Shown piece after piece: positions 42,353-50,078 of a stretch of 64,000 bases of DNA (position 1 is its first letter; every line of letters starts with the position of its first letter). The notes below the pieces were generated by a model. The model did not search any database. It was not told where the DNA came from and saw only the letters and a list, made by a program, of their open reading frames with translations. A program made the translations under genes and the position numbers. The DNA is from an uncultured Paenibacillaceae bacterium (lineage in GTDB: Bacteria > Bacillota > Bacilli > Aneurinibacillales > Aneurinibacillaceae): NCBI GenBank assembly GCA_937874515.1, contig CALNBV010000235.1:1-64000 (forward strand), written 5' to 3'.

Positions 42353-42461
42353 AGGAACCAGGATTCACTTAAAGGGTGGGATATGAAATCGCTCACTTGC
42401 CCCCGTGGTGAATGACGTAGGTCCTAGAGATGTTTTAATTCTCATCCTAGGAAAGGGGGAA
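42353..42461 (+). promoter_or_regulatory. Structured leader of speD with alternative pairings (candidate regulatory RNA)
   Basis: P1 AGGAACC/GGTCCT (42353-42359 with 42420-42425, one bulge) encloses P2 ATTCAC/GTGAAT (42363-42368 with 42408-42413) and a small inner hairpin (42376-42380 with 42392-42396). A downstream hairpin CCTAG-GATG/CATC-CTAGG (42423-42432 with 42443-42451) uses the same bases as the right arm of P1, so they exclude each other. A C5 run (42400-42404) could pair with the speD ribosome site GGGGG (42455-42459). I recognise no known riboswitch class. Confidence 0.5.
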
Positions 42462-42468
42462 CCGGAAG

Positions 42469-42879
42469 ATGGAGGAATACTCAACTTTCGGAAGACACAT
42501 CGCTGTAGATGTTTGGGGAGTGGACTTTGAACAACTTAATAATTCTGAGTTTTTGACCAATCATATGGTCGAAGCTGCAGATGTATGTGGTGCTACGGTA
42601 TTATCTGTTCAATCTAAGCAATTTGAACCACAAGGCGCAACGGTATTGGTAATGCTCTCTGAGAGTCATATTTCAATTCATACCTACCCTGAGAAAGGGT
42701 TTGCAGCTCTTGATTGTTATACCTGTGGGGATACGGTTGACCCTCAATTGGCGATTGATTACCTGGTATCTATCCTCAAACCAGAACGTTACTATGCTAA
42801 GAAAATCATTCGTGGAATTGGTGAACTTGAGGTCGTTACACCAGAAATTAAATCTGGCTATGCACTCGTGACAGAATAA
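42469..42879 (+). CDS. speD: S-adenosylmethionine decarboxylase proenzyme
   Basis: 136 residues. SpeD makes decarboxylated SAM, the aminopropyl donor for spermidine. The self-cleavage site is in LSESHISIHTYPE: Glu-Ser is cut and Ser becomes the pyruvoyl group, with downstream His and the Cys of CYTCGD. It is about 10 residues longer at the N terminus than B. subtilis SpeD (MEEYSTFGRHIAVDVWG). AAAGGGGG lies 9 bases before the ATG and may be regulated by the leader. speE is not in the window. Confidence 0.95.
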   Translation: MEEYSTFGRHIAVDVWGVDFEQLNNSEFLTNHMVEAADVCGATVLSVQSKQFEPQGATVLVMLSESHISIHTYPEKGFAALDCYTCGDTVDPQLAIDYLVSILKPERYYAKKIIRGIGELEVVTPEIKSGYALVTE

Positions 42880-42908
42880 AGGGAGATACATTGTATCTTC
42901 CTTTTTTT
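42878..42908 (+). terminator. Terminator after speD
   Basis: AGGGAGATA pairs with TATCTTCCT (one G-T pair), followed by seven T. Confidence 0.8.
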
Positions 42909-43013
42909 ATTAAAAATTGTGAAAGTATTAGTTATATGCTGAAAAAATGGATTCTTTTCTAAATCTGTTTTAATATTATAATCGGAATGTAATATTATAT
43001 AGGACTGGCCCAT

Positions 43014-43036
43014 CCTTGGCGCTAGCCAAGGTTTTT
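43014..43036 (+). terminator. Terminator-like hairpin in front of ylaH
   Basis: CCTTGGC-GCTA-GCCAAGG (43014-43031) followed by five T, 25 bases before the ylaH ATG. A TATAAT at 42977-42982 lies upstream, so it may act as an attenuator or end a very short transcript. Confidence 0.6.
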
Positions 43037-43060
43037 AATCCCAGGTAAGGAGCGACATAA

Positions 43061-43315
43061 ATGGAAGGTACAGAATGGTATTTTTTGGTTGATTGGAAAT
43101 TCTATGTTTTAGCAATATTATTAGGTGCTACATATAAACTTGGTTTTGCTCGCAAACTGCCCCTATTAAAATCGTTGATTGTTTATTTTGTGTTAGTTTT
43201 GGGAGCGATTCCTTTATATGCACTGATGGTATTTGGATTGCCTATGATTCCGGCTTTAGCTGTAGCTGTAGTAATCCTTTTAATTGCTCGTTTTCGCATG
43301 AAAAAGTCAGCATGA
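43061..43315 (+). CDS. ylaH: YlaH-like membrane protein
   Basis: 84 residues with two to three hydrophobic segments (about 14-30, 38-56, 58-77) and a short basic C terminus. It resembles the YlaH-like family of Bacillus, and the next genes are ylaL-, ylaJ- and ylaK-like, which supports the call. Function is unknown. GGTAAGGAG is upstream. A terminator-like hairpin sits in its leader. Confidence 0.75.
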   Translation: MEGTEWYFLVDWKFYVLAILLGATYKLGFARKLPLLKSLIVYFVLVLGAIPLYALMVFGLPMIPALAVAVVILLIARFRMKKSA

Positions 43316-43384
43316 AAATTATCATGTTGAATTTCCTATCTTTTCCGGTATAAAATAAAGGTAATAGATAAGGGAGGTTTGCCT

Positions 43385-43846
43385 ATGGCGGAAATCGTCT
43401 CTCAATCACTGAATCAAGATTTACTGCCTTTATTGCAGACAGAACGTTTAGCAACCTTATCAACAGTTGGAGTGGATGGTGTTCCCTATGTAAATGCAAT
43501 TTCCTGGGTATATGCACCAAACCCTTCCAAGATCTATTTAGCTGTGAACAGCCGATCTCTAGTTCTTGAAAACATTAGAAACCATGAACAAGCGGTTTTA
43601 ACTGTGTTTGGTTCTGGTTCCATTTTTGCCATTGTAGGGAAGGCTAAAGTAAAAATGGAACGAATGGATTGTGTACCGATTAAATTATCCATGATCCAAA
43701 TCACCATTGAAGAAATTCGTGATGTCATGTTTTATGGGGCGTCTCTTACTGCATGTCCAAAATTTGAAAAAACATACGATGCACAAGTTGCTGAACAATT
43801 GGATCACCTTGTGCTAGAAGCATTAAAAAATGCCGAGTCTATTTGA
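43385..43846 (+). CDS. ylaL: Pyridoxamine 5'-phosphate oxidase-like protein (YlaL-like)
   Basis: 153 residues, split-barrel flavin-binding fold: LATLSTVGVDGVPYVNAISWVY and KIYLAVNSRSLVLENIRNHEQAVLTVFG. Such proteins bind FMN, F420 or haem; the ligand here is not evident. The ATG at 43385 is 7 bases after AGGGAGG; the TTG at 43379 is too close. The neighbouring yla genes agree with YlaL. It converges on ylaJ with a shared terminator. Confidence 0.8.
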   Translation: MAEIVSQSLNQDLLPLLQTERLATLSTVGVDGVPYVNAISWVYAPNPSKIYLAVNSRSLVLENIRNHEQAVLTVFGSGSIFAIVGKAKVKMERMDCVPIKLSMIQITIEEIRDVMFYGASLTACPKFEKTYDAQVAEQLDHLVLEALKNAESI

Positions 43847-43859
43847 CCTGGCATTTTTT
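43825..43859. terminator. Bidirectional terminator between ylaL and ylaJ
   Basis: AAAAAATGCC (43825-43834) pairs with GGCATTTTTT (43850-43859); inner GTC/GAC extends the stem around TATTT. Confidence 0.85.
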
Positions 43860-43870
43860 CTTTTGTTCAT

Positions 43871-44344
43871 TTAACGTTGTTGTTTCGGTCGTATATCCGT
43901 TGGTGTCTGAGGAATAAGCCTTCCAGTAATATCTGCTAGTTCTTCTGTGATTCCAGCGATAGGGCGACCATTGCGAATGTCTTCATTCATTTCCCGGATG
44001 CGTTGCACCAGGCCAGGATCTGCTGTAACAAATGCTGTGGCGCCTAAAGGGTCTTCCTTTAAGGATTCAGCAACAGAATATTTAATGGTTCCTACCCGTG
44101 ACCGTTCCAATTTGTCATCCACAGTAATACCGACAACCGCTACCTTGTTTACTACCACCGCTGATGCCTTTTTCACACCTTTTACCCTGGTGGCTAGGTT
44201 TACTAAATGGTCTGCTTTTGATGTGGATTTGGTTTGTTGAATGTTTGTTTGATTTTTCGGGGCGGAGGGTTTGCTCGCCTGGCTACAACCTGTTACGAAC
44301 AACAAGAGAAGCAATAAGGAAATTACCCATTTCATACCTATCAT
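43871..44344 (-). CDS. ylaJ: YhcN/YlaJ-family sporulation lipoprotein
   Basis: 157 residues. A lipoprotein signal with lipobox VTGC (Cys20), a Ser/Thr/Gln linker and the YhcN/YlaJ domain (HLVNLATRVKGVKKASAVVVNKVAVVGITV-like core, SVAESLKEDPLGATAFVTADP). In Bacillus these are spore inner-membrane or germination-related lipoproteins. The ATG at 44344 follows AAAGG by 4-5 bases; one at 44335 is also possible. It is divergent from ylaK. Confidence 0.88.
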   Translation of the reverse strand: MIGMKWVISLLLLLLFVTGCSQASKPSAPKNQTNIQQTKSTSKADHLVNLATRVKGVKKASAVVVNKVAVVGITVDDKLERSRVGTIKYSVAESLKEDPLGATAFVTADPGLVQRIREMNEDIRNGRPIAGITEELADITGRLIPQTPTDIRPKQQR

Positions 44345-44509
44345 GCAACCTTTCTGGCTATTAAAAGTTGTGTTGTTAGTATTTCACACATAAAGAAAGG
44401 TATACCCTGATTTGTACTACAATAAAATAATTTAAACAACGTACAAGAATTCTGTAAAAACCATATAGTACAAATAAGTAAGGATATACAGGCTTGGGGA
44501 GGCGAAACA

Positions 44510-45847
44510 TTGAGAAAAAAGATCTATGTTCTTGATACCAATGTTTTATTACAGGATCCACTGTCCATTTATTCCTTTCAAGATAATGAGGTAATTATTC
44601 CTGCTGTTGTTCTCGAGGAAGTAGATTCCAAAAAAAGATTAATGGATGAAATTGGGCGAAATGCAAGGCATGTAGCTCGATTACTTGATAACTTAAGACA
44701 AAAAGGACAATTGCATACAGGGGTTACCCTGGAAAATGGAGGGCAATTAAGGGTTGAATTGAATCATCGATCCTTTAACCAAATGCAAGAGCTATTTATT
44801 GATAAAACCAATGACAACCGTATTTTATCTGTGTCTTTGAATTTGATGATCGAAGAAAAACAAACAGAAAACCCGCGTCCAGTGATTTTAGTTAGTAAAG
44901 ATGCTCTAATGCGTGTGAAGGCTGATGCACTTGGAATGCCAGCGGAAGATTTCCTCTCAGACCGTGTTGTGTCAGAATATTCAAGCATATATGAAGGATA
45001 TCAGATCTTAAAGGTGTCAGTGGATCTTATCCGCCAGTTTTACACCCAGGTTCCTTTCCCTATTAAGAATTTTGTTCCTGAACTGCATTTATATCCTCAT
45101 GAATTTCTTATCTTGCGCGATGAATTAGGGGGTTCCTCATCCGCCATTGCTCGTGTTGGTGAAGATGGGAAAAATATTTATCCCCTATTTTATGGAGATG
45201 AAATTATTTGGGGCGTAAAAGCCCGGAATGCCCAGCAGAAAATGGCCATGGAGCTATTAATGAATAAGGATATCCCTTTGGTCACTTTAACAGGGAAAGC
45301 GGGTACAGGAAAAACCCTCCTCTCTCTTGCTGCAGGTTTGATGCAAACTGAGGATGAACGATTATATAAAAAATTGCTCGTTGCCCGTCCTATTGTTCCT
45401 CTTGGCAAAGACCTTGGCTTTTTACCCGGGGAGAAGGAGGAAAAACTTCGGCCATGGATGCAGCCTATTTATGACAATTTAGAATATCTGTTTAATACCA
45501 AACAATCCGGTGATTTAGATAAGATATTAGCGGGGCTAGGAAGCATTCAAGTTGAAGCTTTAACATATATCAGGGGACGGAGTATTCCTGAGCAATTTAT
45601 CATTGTAGATGAAGCGCAAAACTTAACGAAACATGAAGTGAAGACCATCTTAACCAGGGTAGGAGAGAACAGTAAAATTGTTCTTATGGGAGACCCCCAA
45701 CAAATTGATCACCCTTATCTGGATGAAGTGAATAATGGTTTAACCTATGTTGTTGAATTATTTAAAAATCAAAAAATGGCAGCCCACATTAAATTAGAAA
45801 AAGGAGAAAGGTCCAATCTGGCACAATTGGCTGCTGATTTATTATGA
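44510..45847 (+). CDS. ylaK: PIN domain-PhoH ATPase fusion (PhoH2, YlaK)
   Basis: 445 residues. An N-terminal PIN RNase domain (about 1-140: VLDTNVLLQDP, LEEVDSKK, DKTNDNRIL, SKDALMRVKAD with acidic residues) is joined to a PhoH ATPase domain with Walker A LTGKAGTGKT near 265 and Walker B IIVDEAQN near 370. PhoH2 proteins act as RNA helicase/RNases. The start is TTG at 44510 behind GGGAGG. Direct and inverted TTGTAC/GTACAA words lie in the gap shared with ylaJ. Confidence 0.93.
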   Translation: MRKKIYVLDTNVLLQDPLSIYSFQDNEVIIPAVVLEEVDSKKRLMDEIGRNARHVARLLDNLRQKGQLHTGVTLENGGQLRVELNHRSFNQMQELFIDKTNDNRILSVSLNLMIEEKQTENPRPVILVSKDALMRVKADALGMPAEDFLSDRVVSEYSSIYEGYQILKVSVDLIRQFYTQVPFPIKNFVPELHLYPHEFLILRDELGGSSSAIARVGEDGKNIYPLFYGDEIIWGVKARNAQQKMAMELLMNKDIPLVTLTGKAGTGKTLLSLAAGLMQTEDERLYKKLLVARPIVPLGKDLGFLPGEKEEKLRPWMQPIYDNLEYLFNTKQSGDLDKILAGLGSIQVEALTYIRGRSIPEQFIIVDEAQNLTKHEVKTILTRVGENSKIVLMGDPQQIDHPYLDEVNNGLTYVVELFKNQKMAAHIKLEKGERSNLAQLAADLL

Positions 45848-45852
45848 GTTTG

Positions 45853-45888
45853 AACCACCCCGGAGAGTTTCTCAGGGGTGGTTTTCTT
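45853..45888 (+). terminator. Terminator after ylaK
   Basis: AACCACCCC-GAGAG pairs with CTC-GGGGTGGTT, followed by TTTTC; about 45853-45886. Confidence 0.8.
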
Positions 45889-45967
45889 TCATTGATCCTC
45901 TATTTTTATCATTGTCGGCGTGTAAATATGGTATGATAAAAATACCTATAGACAGGAGGTATTACTT

Positions 45968-46591
45968 TTGCAAATTTATACATATCCTTTAGGCCCCTTA
46001 CAAACCAATTCTTATCTAGTAGTAAACGAAGAAACGAAACAGGGGATTATTATTGATGCTGGGATGAACCCTGCTGTATTAATAAAAAAAGCGTCTGATT
46101 ATAACGTGGAGGGGATTTTATTAACCCATGCCCACTTTGACCATATGGGGGGTGTGGAAGAAATACGCAAGGCTGTAAACGCCCCTGTTTATGTTCATTC
46201 TGTCGAACAATCCTTTATACAAAACCCGGAGTTGAATTTATCTTCCAACTGGTCTATGACAGGTCAAGGAATAAAAGGGAAGCCTGCAGAGAATGAATAT
46301 AAAGATGGGGATCTCCTTGAGTTAGCTGGGATGAAGATTATTGTTTTGGAAACACCAGGCCATACACCAGGAAGTGTCTCCTTACTTATTGGAAAACACA
46401 TTTTTACTGGGGATGCATTATTTCAAGGCTCAATTGGTCGAACAGATTTCCCAGGGGGAAGTTTCACCCAATTAAAGAAAAGCATCTTTACTCAATTATT
46501 TACATTACATGATGAAACTGTGGTTTATCCTGGACATGGACTTACTACAACCATTGGAAAAGAAAAGAAGGAAAATCCATTTTTAGTCTAG
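45968..46591 (+). CDS. yqgX: MBL-fold hydrolase, glyoxalase II-like (YqgX)
   Basis: 207 residues. Metallo-beta-lactamase motifs THAHFDHMGG, ETPGHTPGS, FTGDALF and YPGHG give the two-metal site. This short type lacks the C-terminal helical domain of true glyoxalase II and groups with Bacillus YqgX; bacillithiol thioesters are a plausible substrate since bshC is present, but that is inference. The start is TTG at 45968 with AGGAGGT upstream. Confidence 0.88.
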   Translation: MQIYTYPLGPLQTNSYLVVNEETKQGIIIDAGMNPAVLIKKASDYNVEGILLTHAHFDHMGGVEEIRKAVNAPVYVHSVEQSFIQNPELNLSSNWSMTGQGIKGKPAENEYKDGDLLELAGMKIIVLETPGHTPGSVSLLIGKHIFTGDALFQGSIGRTDFPGGSFTQLKKSIFTQLFTLHDETVVYPGHGLTTTIGKEKKENPFLV

Positions 46592-46737
46592 AGGAAAATT
46601 CTGGACAAAAATATTTCACATTTTTATCACAGGGTAGCTGTAAAACTACTACATTCAAGCTGTAAATATTGATAAACTAACAATGAATTTATAATTACTA
46701 CTTATTTATTTACTTTTTAAAAAGGGATGATGTATGG

Positions 46738-46944
46738 ATGTTACTTGGACTATCACTTGGCACCTGGTTGCTACTCAGCGTTATGGTTGCCTTTACGATC
46801 GGTGGAATTGGTTTTTGGCTTGCAGCAAGAAAGTCAGGCCAATTTGATGATGTGGAAGGAATTAAATACCGCATGTTAGATGATGGGGCTTTAGACATCG
46901 AAGAAGAAGAAAATAAAGATGACAAAAAAGTACAGAAGAAATAA
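46738..46944 (+). CDS. ccoS: CcoS-like cbb3 oxidase assembly protein
   Basis: 68 residues. One membrane span (about 5-28) followed by FWLAARKSGQFDDVEGIKYRML, the CcoS signature (FWA-x-SGQFDD-EGPA-R-L), and a charged tail. CcoS is needed for haem/copper maturation of cbb3 oxidases. It is a single gene here with no ccoNOP in the window. The ribosome site (AAAGGG) is 11 bases upstream, rather far. Confidence 0.8.
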   Translation: MLLGLSLGTWLLLSVMVAFTIGGIGFWLAARKSGQFDDVEGIKYRMLDDGALDIEEEENKDDKKVQKK

Positions 46945-46977
46945 AAAAAAGCATGCCATTTAGGGCATGCTTTTTTT
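46944..46977 (+). terminator. Terminator after the ccoS-like gene
   Basis: AAAAAAAGCATGCC pairs perfectly with GGCATGCTTTTTTT (46944-46957 with 46964-46977). Confidence 0.93.
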
Positions 46978-46993
46978 CACTCAAAACAAAAAA

Positions 46994-47060
46994 CCAATCT
47001 TCCGGGGGGAGGAAGATTGGTAGGGGAGGTCTTGAGGATGTCTCCTCATTGAGCAATGAG
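46994..47060. other. Hairpin-rich intergenic segment
   Basis: Perfect 10-bp inverted repeat CCAATCTTCC/GGAAGATTGG (46994-47003 with 47011-47020) with a G-rich loop, then CTCATT-GAGC-AATGAG (47045-47060). It lies between a terminator and the next promoter, so it is not an obvious leader. No coding sense was found. Confidence 0.6.
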
Positions 47061-47076
47061 ATATTAGTTATATAAT
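47049..47076 (+). promoter_or_regulatory. Promoter of the MidA-type methyltransferase gene
   Basis: TTGAGC (47049-47054), 16 bp, TATAAT (47071-47076), 45 bases before the ATG. The -35 lies in the loop and arm of a small hairpin. Confidence 0.6.
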
Positions 47077-47120
47077 ATAATCATTTTTTAACTATGTCAA
47101 TGGTGTAAACGGGGGAGTTT

Positions 47121-48233
47121 ATGGAAAACTTCGTATATAGACGAATTAAGGAGAAGATGAGTGAGAACGAAAAAGATGCAATCCCTTTTTCCACCTTTAT
47201 GGAGCTAGCTCTCTATGGTGAAGGGGGGTATTATGCAAAGGAACAACAAAAGATCGGTAAAGAGGGGGACTTTTATACTAGTTCTACCGTTCATCCCATT
47301 TTCGGGGAAACCCTGGCTGAATATATTTGGAAAAGGATGGAGATGATAGAATCCCGTCCGAAATATATTGTAGAAATGGGTGGAGGAACCGGTGCCTTAA
47401 GTCAGCATGTCATTGGGCATCTTGTTGAAAAGAAAAAGGTTGTTGATTTAAGGTATGTTTTAATCGAAGCCAGTCCTTATCATCGAAGGTTGCAGCAGGA
47501 GAAATTGGCGCCTTATTATACTGAAGGAAGTGTTGAATTTTTCTCCACGATATCTGAAGCGAAACAACGCATTCCTCAATTAAATGGCGTGTTCTATTCT
47601 AATGAACTTCCTGACGCCTTTCCTGTCCACATGGTTTGTTTTCAGGGGGGAGATTGGAAAGAAGTACATGTCACACTGGATGAAAATAGGGAATTTACGG
47701 AAAAATTGCTACCAGTTCCTCCAGAAATTTCCACCTACTGTAAGGAACGAAATATTCCACAACAAGAAGGGTATCGTACGGAAATTAATTTAAATAGCAT
47801 TCGTTGGATGGAGGAAGTCTCTTCATGGATGGAAGAAGGCACATGTATTACCATCGATTATGGGTATACTCAAGAGGAATATTATGCCCCATGGCGTAAT
47901 CGAGGAACCCTTATGTGTTATCGAAATCATCAGGCACAAGAAAATCCTTACCTTATGGTTGGTGAGCAAGACATTACCGCACATATAAATTTTACGGATT
48001 TAATGGAAACAGGAGAACGGAATGGATTAATGCCTCTCCTTTTTCTAAATCAAGGGGAATTTTTAATTCAATCAGGAATTCTGGAGGAGCTTCAAAATCA
48101 TGCAGCTAGGGATCCTTTTCGCAATGAAACGGCCCGCAGAAATCGAGCCATTCGCCAATTGATTATGGATGGGGAGATGGGTGGAGCTTTTAAAGTGTTA
48201 GTCCAGGAGAAAAAAAGGTGCCTGTCCAAGTAG
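47121..48233 (+). CDS. SAM-dependent methyltransferase, MidA/NDUFAF7 family
   Basis: 370 residues. YGEGGYYAKEQQKIGKEGDFYTSSTVHPIFGETLAE is the family N terminus, the SAM site is VEMGGGTGALSQ near 84-95, and SNELPDAFPVH and ITIDYGY follow. The mitochondrial member methylates an arginine in complex I; the bacterial substrate is unknown. GGGGGAG lies 4 bases before the ATG. It converges on yqgY with a shared terminator. Confidence 0.88.
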   Translation: MENFVYRRIKEKMSENEKDAIPFSTFMELALYGEGGYYAKEQQKIGKEGDFYTSSTVHPIFGETLAEYIWKRMEMIESRPKYIVEMGGGTGALSQHVIGHLVEKKKVVDLRYVLIEASPYHRRLQQEKLAPYYTEGSVEFFSTISEAKQRIPQLNGVFYSNELPDAFPVHMVCFQGGDWKEVHVTLDENREFTEKLLPVPPEISTYCKERNIPQQEGYRTEINLNSIRWMEEVSSWMEEGTCITIDYGYTQEEYYAPWRNRGTLMCYRNHQAQENPYLMVGEQDITAHINFTDLMETGERNGLMPLLFLNQGEFLIQSGILEELQNHAARDPFRNETARRNRAIRQLIMDGEMGGAFKVLVQEKKRCLSK

Positions 48234-48247
48234 ACAGCACCTTTTTT
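48211..48247. terminator. Bidirectional terminator between the MidA-type gene and yqgY
   Basis: AAAAAGGTG-CTGTC pairs with GACAG-CACCTTTTT with one bulged C, overlapping the methyltransferase stop. Confidence 0.85.
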
Positions 48248-48256
48248 CGCTATGTC

Positions 48257-48538
48257 TTATAAATAAGCCTTTAATAAATCTATTGCTGCACTTTCTCCTT
48301 CGGCCATTGTTGGATAATCTCCGAAGAAGGCATAATACATGAATCCGGTAAATGCAGCAAATAAGTATAACATGAAAATGGTCATATAGGACTTTTCTGA
48401 AAGATCAATGTAGCTAAGTGCGATGAAAAGACCTGTTTGAGCGAAGAATAGCAACGCCATAATTTGCAGGTTACCCCATAATGACATAAGTGCAGTAACG
48501 AGCGTAAAGAATGCAAGAACGCGAAACATACGTGCCAT
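48257..48538 (-). CDS. yqgY: DUF2626 membrane protein YqgY
   Basis: 93 residues with three hydrophobic segments (about 6-20, 24-42, 52-72). RMFRVLAFFTL, LLFFAQTGLFIALSYIDLSE and FTGFMYYAFFG match DUF2626. Function is unknown. B. subtilis keeps yqgX, yqgY and yqgZ close together, as here. Confidence 0.88.
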   Translation of the reverse strand: MARMFRVLAFFTLVTALMSLWGNLQIMALLFFAQTGLFIALSYIDLSEKSYMTIFMLYLFAAFTGFMYYAFFGDYPTMAEGESAAIDLLKAYL

Positions 48539-48636
48539 TTCTTTTTCCCCCCTTTTTCGACATACTATGAGTCCATCATTTATTATAATTCAGAGGTTCT
48601 TAAGTGTAAATGTTAAGGTTTGATAAAAATTAAAAA

Positions 48637-49344
48637 TTATTCAGGAAGACGCAATAATGTATAGTCACAGGATTGGCATCCAGACATAATTGAGTTTTCC
48701 TCAATCAGTTGTATATCCTTCCCAAAGAAGGTCTGGAATATGCCAATCAATAACATGTGATGCATTTGGCAAATGCTTGCAGGATGTTTTAAAGCAGTTT
48801 CTTTAAATGTGCAATTAAATACACGGAAGCGAATGGTGCGCTCATCCACAATGCTAATTTCAGGGTTTAATCCCTGGGCTAAAATAACTCTGCGAATGGT
48901 TTCGATTTTTTCTTCATAACTCATACGAGCAAGAACAAGGTGTTCTTTATCAATGGCTTGTTTGGCAGCCTCTTGGCCAAATCGTAACCCCATGTCATCA
49001 AGAGCCTTTTGTCCTACTTCCCCTAAAGAAAGCAGGGTTTCTATTGCAATGGTGGCAAGTAGTTGATAATCCCGTGGAGGGAATTGGAGGTTGACCACCT
49101 GTTCTGATAAGAAATAAAGCCGGCTTGGCCGTCCGCCTTTACCTGTTTTTTCAGAAGTTGAAGAAAGAAGGTCTACATCTTCTAATTTCGTTAAGTGGAG
49201 ACGGGCAACATTGGGATGAATTTCAAACTCGTCTGCAATTTCCTGTACAGTTACCGATTGGTGGTTGGTAACAATATAATGGTAAATTGAAAAACGTGTG
49301 GGGTCGGCTAAAACGCCGGTAAGTTTTAAAGTATCATTTTCCAT
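48637..49344 (-). CDS. HTH regulator with Cys cluster (COG2345/SufR-like)
   Basis: 235 residues. An N-terminal winged helix (about 1-80: TVQEIADEFEIHPNVARLHLTKLEDVDLL, wing GKGGRPSRLYFLSE) and a C-terminal sensor domain. Four Cys stand in NCTF, SICQ and GCQSC near the C terminus, with His in CQMHHM. In cyanobacterial SufR similar Cys bind an Fe-S cluster. The ligand here is not proven. GGGGGA precedes the ATG. It is divergent from an MgsR-like gene. Confidence 0.8.
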   Translation of the reverse strand: MENDTLKLTGVLADPTRFSIYHYIVTNHQSVTVQEIADEFEIHPNVARLHLTKLEDVDLLSSTSEKTGKGGRPSRLYFLSEQVVNLQFPPRDYQLLATIAIETLLSLGEVGQKALDDMGLRFGQEAAKQAIDKEHLVLARMSYEEKIETIRRVILAQGLNPEISIVDERTIRFRVFNCTFKETALKHPASICQMHHMLLIGIFQTFFGKDIQLIEENSIMSGCQSCDYTLLRLPE

Positions 49345-49446
49345 AGGAAATCCCCCTAATTCTCTCTATAAACAAGTGAGCTAGTATCTCAGGTTTATTA
49401 TAGTACAAACAATGGCAAAGGGGAAATGTCGGATTTGTAAACACTA

Positions 49447-49476
49447 TTGACATAGGAATAAACTAAATAATATACT
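49447..49476 (+). promoter_or_regulatory. Promoter of the mgsR-like gene
   Basis: A perfect TTGACA (49447-49452), 18 bp, TATACT (49471-49476). The 216-base divergent gap otherwise shows only AT-rich DNA. Confidence 0.7.
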
Positions 49477-49563
49477 TATGTTAAAAATATTGGGTATACA
49501 TATAAATTGCCCATTTTCCATGATTTTAAAAGATATGCATTATACAGGGAGATGACTATTGTG

Positions 49564-49920
49564 ATGGATCATCAACTTACTTTCTATACTTATCCAAGTT
49601 GTACTTCATGTCGAAAGGCCAAGGCCTTCCTCAAAGAAAAGGGGATTCAATACGAGGAGCGCCATTTATTCAAAAATCCTCCATCAGTCAAAGAGTTATT
49701 GGATATTGTTAAAATGACTCATAATGGAATGGACGATATTTTGTCTACCAGAAGCAGAACCTTTAAAGAACTGGATAAGGATATTGAAGATATGACTGTA
49801 TCCGAATTATTAGAAATGCTAAGCGAGGAACCCCGTCTCCTCCGTCGTCCCATTATTTTTGATGGGGAGAAGTTAATTATTGGCTTTAATAAATCAGCCA
49901 TGGAAAACCTTTTAGCGTAA
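49564..49920 (+). CDS. mgsR: ArsC/Spx-family redox regulator, MgsR (YqgZ)-like
   Basis: 118 residues. The thioredoxin-like Spx fold with redox switch CTSC (about 12-15), the SRTFKEL segment and RRPIIFD that contacts RNA polymerase alpha in Spx. MgsR is the Spx paralogue that modulates general stress genes in B. subtilis. The ATG at 49564 or GTG at 49561 is used; GGGAG is 9-12 bases upstream. The longer open frame to 49507 is not conserved. Spx itself cannot be excluded, but position beside yqgX/yqgY favours YqgZ. Confidence 0.82.
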   Translation: MDHQLTFYTYPSCTSCRKAKAFLKEKGIQYEERHLFKNPPSVKELLDIVKMTHNGMDDILSTRSRTFKELDKDIEDMTVSELLEMLSEEPRLLRRPIIFDGEKLIIGFNKSAMENLLA

Positions 49921-49936
49921 AATTATTAAGAAGTGG

Positions 49937-49968
49937 AAAACCAGCAGATAATAAGTCTGCTGGTTTTT
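49937..49968 (+). terminator. Terminator after the mgsR-like gene
   Basis: AAAACCAGCAGA pairs with TCTGCTGGTTTT, followed by more T. Confidence 0.92.
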
Positions 49969-50078
49969 TGTTGCACTTAAAATAGTTTAATCATCAAGTT
50001 TCTTTGTGGTAAAATAAAAAAACAGGGGTAAACACCAGAAAATTCAAAAGATATGAAAATTGAGGCGAGGGATTCAAC

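Noticed and set aside
42301..42468. SMK (SAM-III) riboswitch before speD
   Set aside because: The GAAAGGGGGAA near the ribosome site and a GTTCC upstream recall SMK, but the spacing is about 150 nt and the three-way junction core is absent.
46640..46680. Fnr or Rex site before the ccoS-like gene
   Set aside because: TTCACA and ATCACA are direct rather than inverted repeats, so the palindrome needed is absent.
49492..49497. Sigma-B -10 (GGGTAT) before the mgsR-like gene
   Set aside because: No GTTTAA-like -35 at 12-14 bp; the nearest GTTAAA is only 6 bases away.
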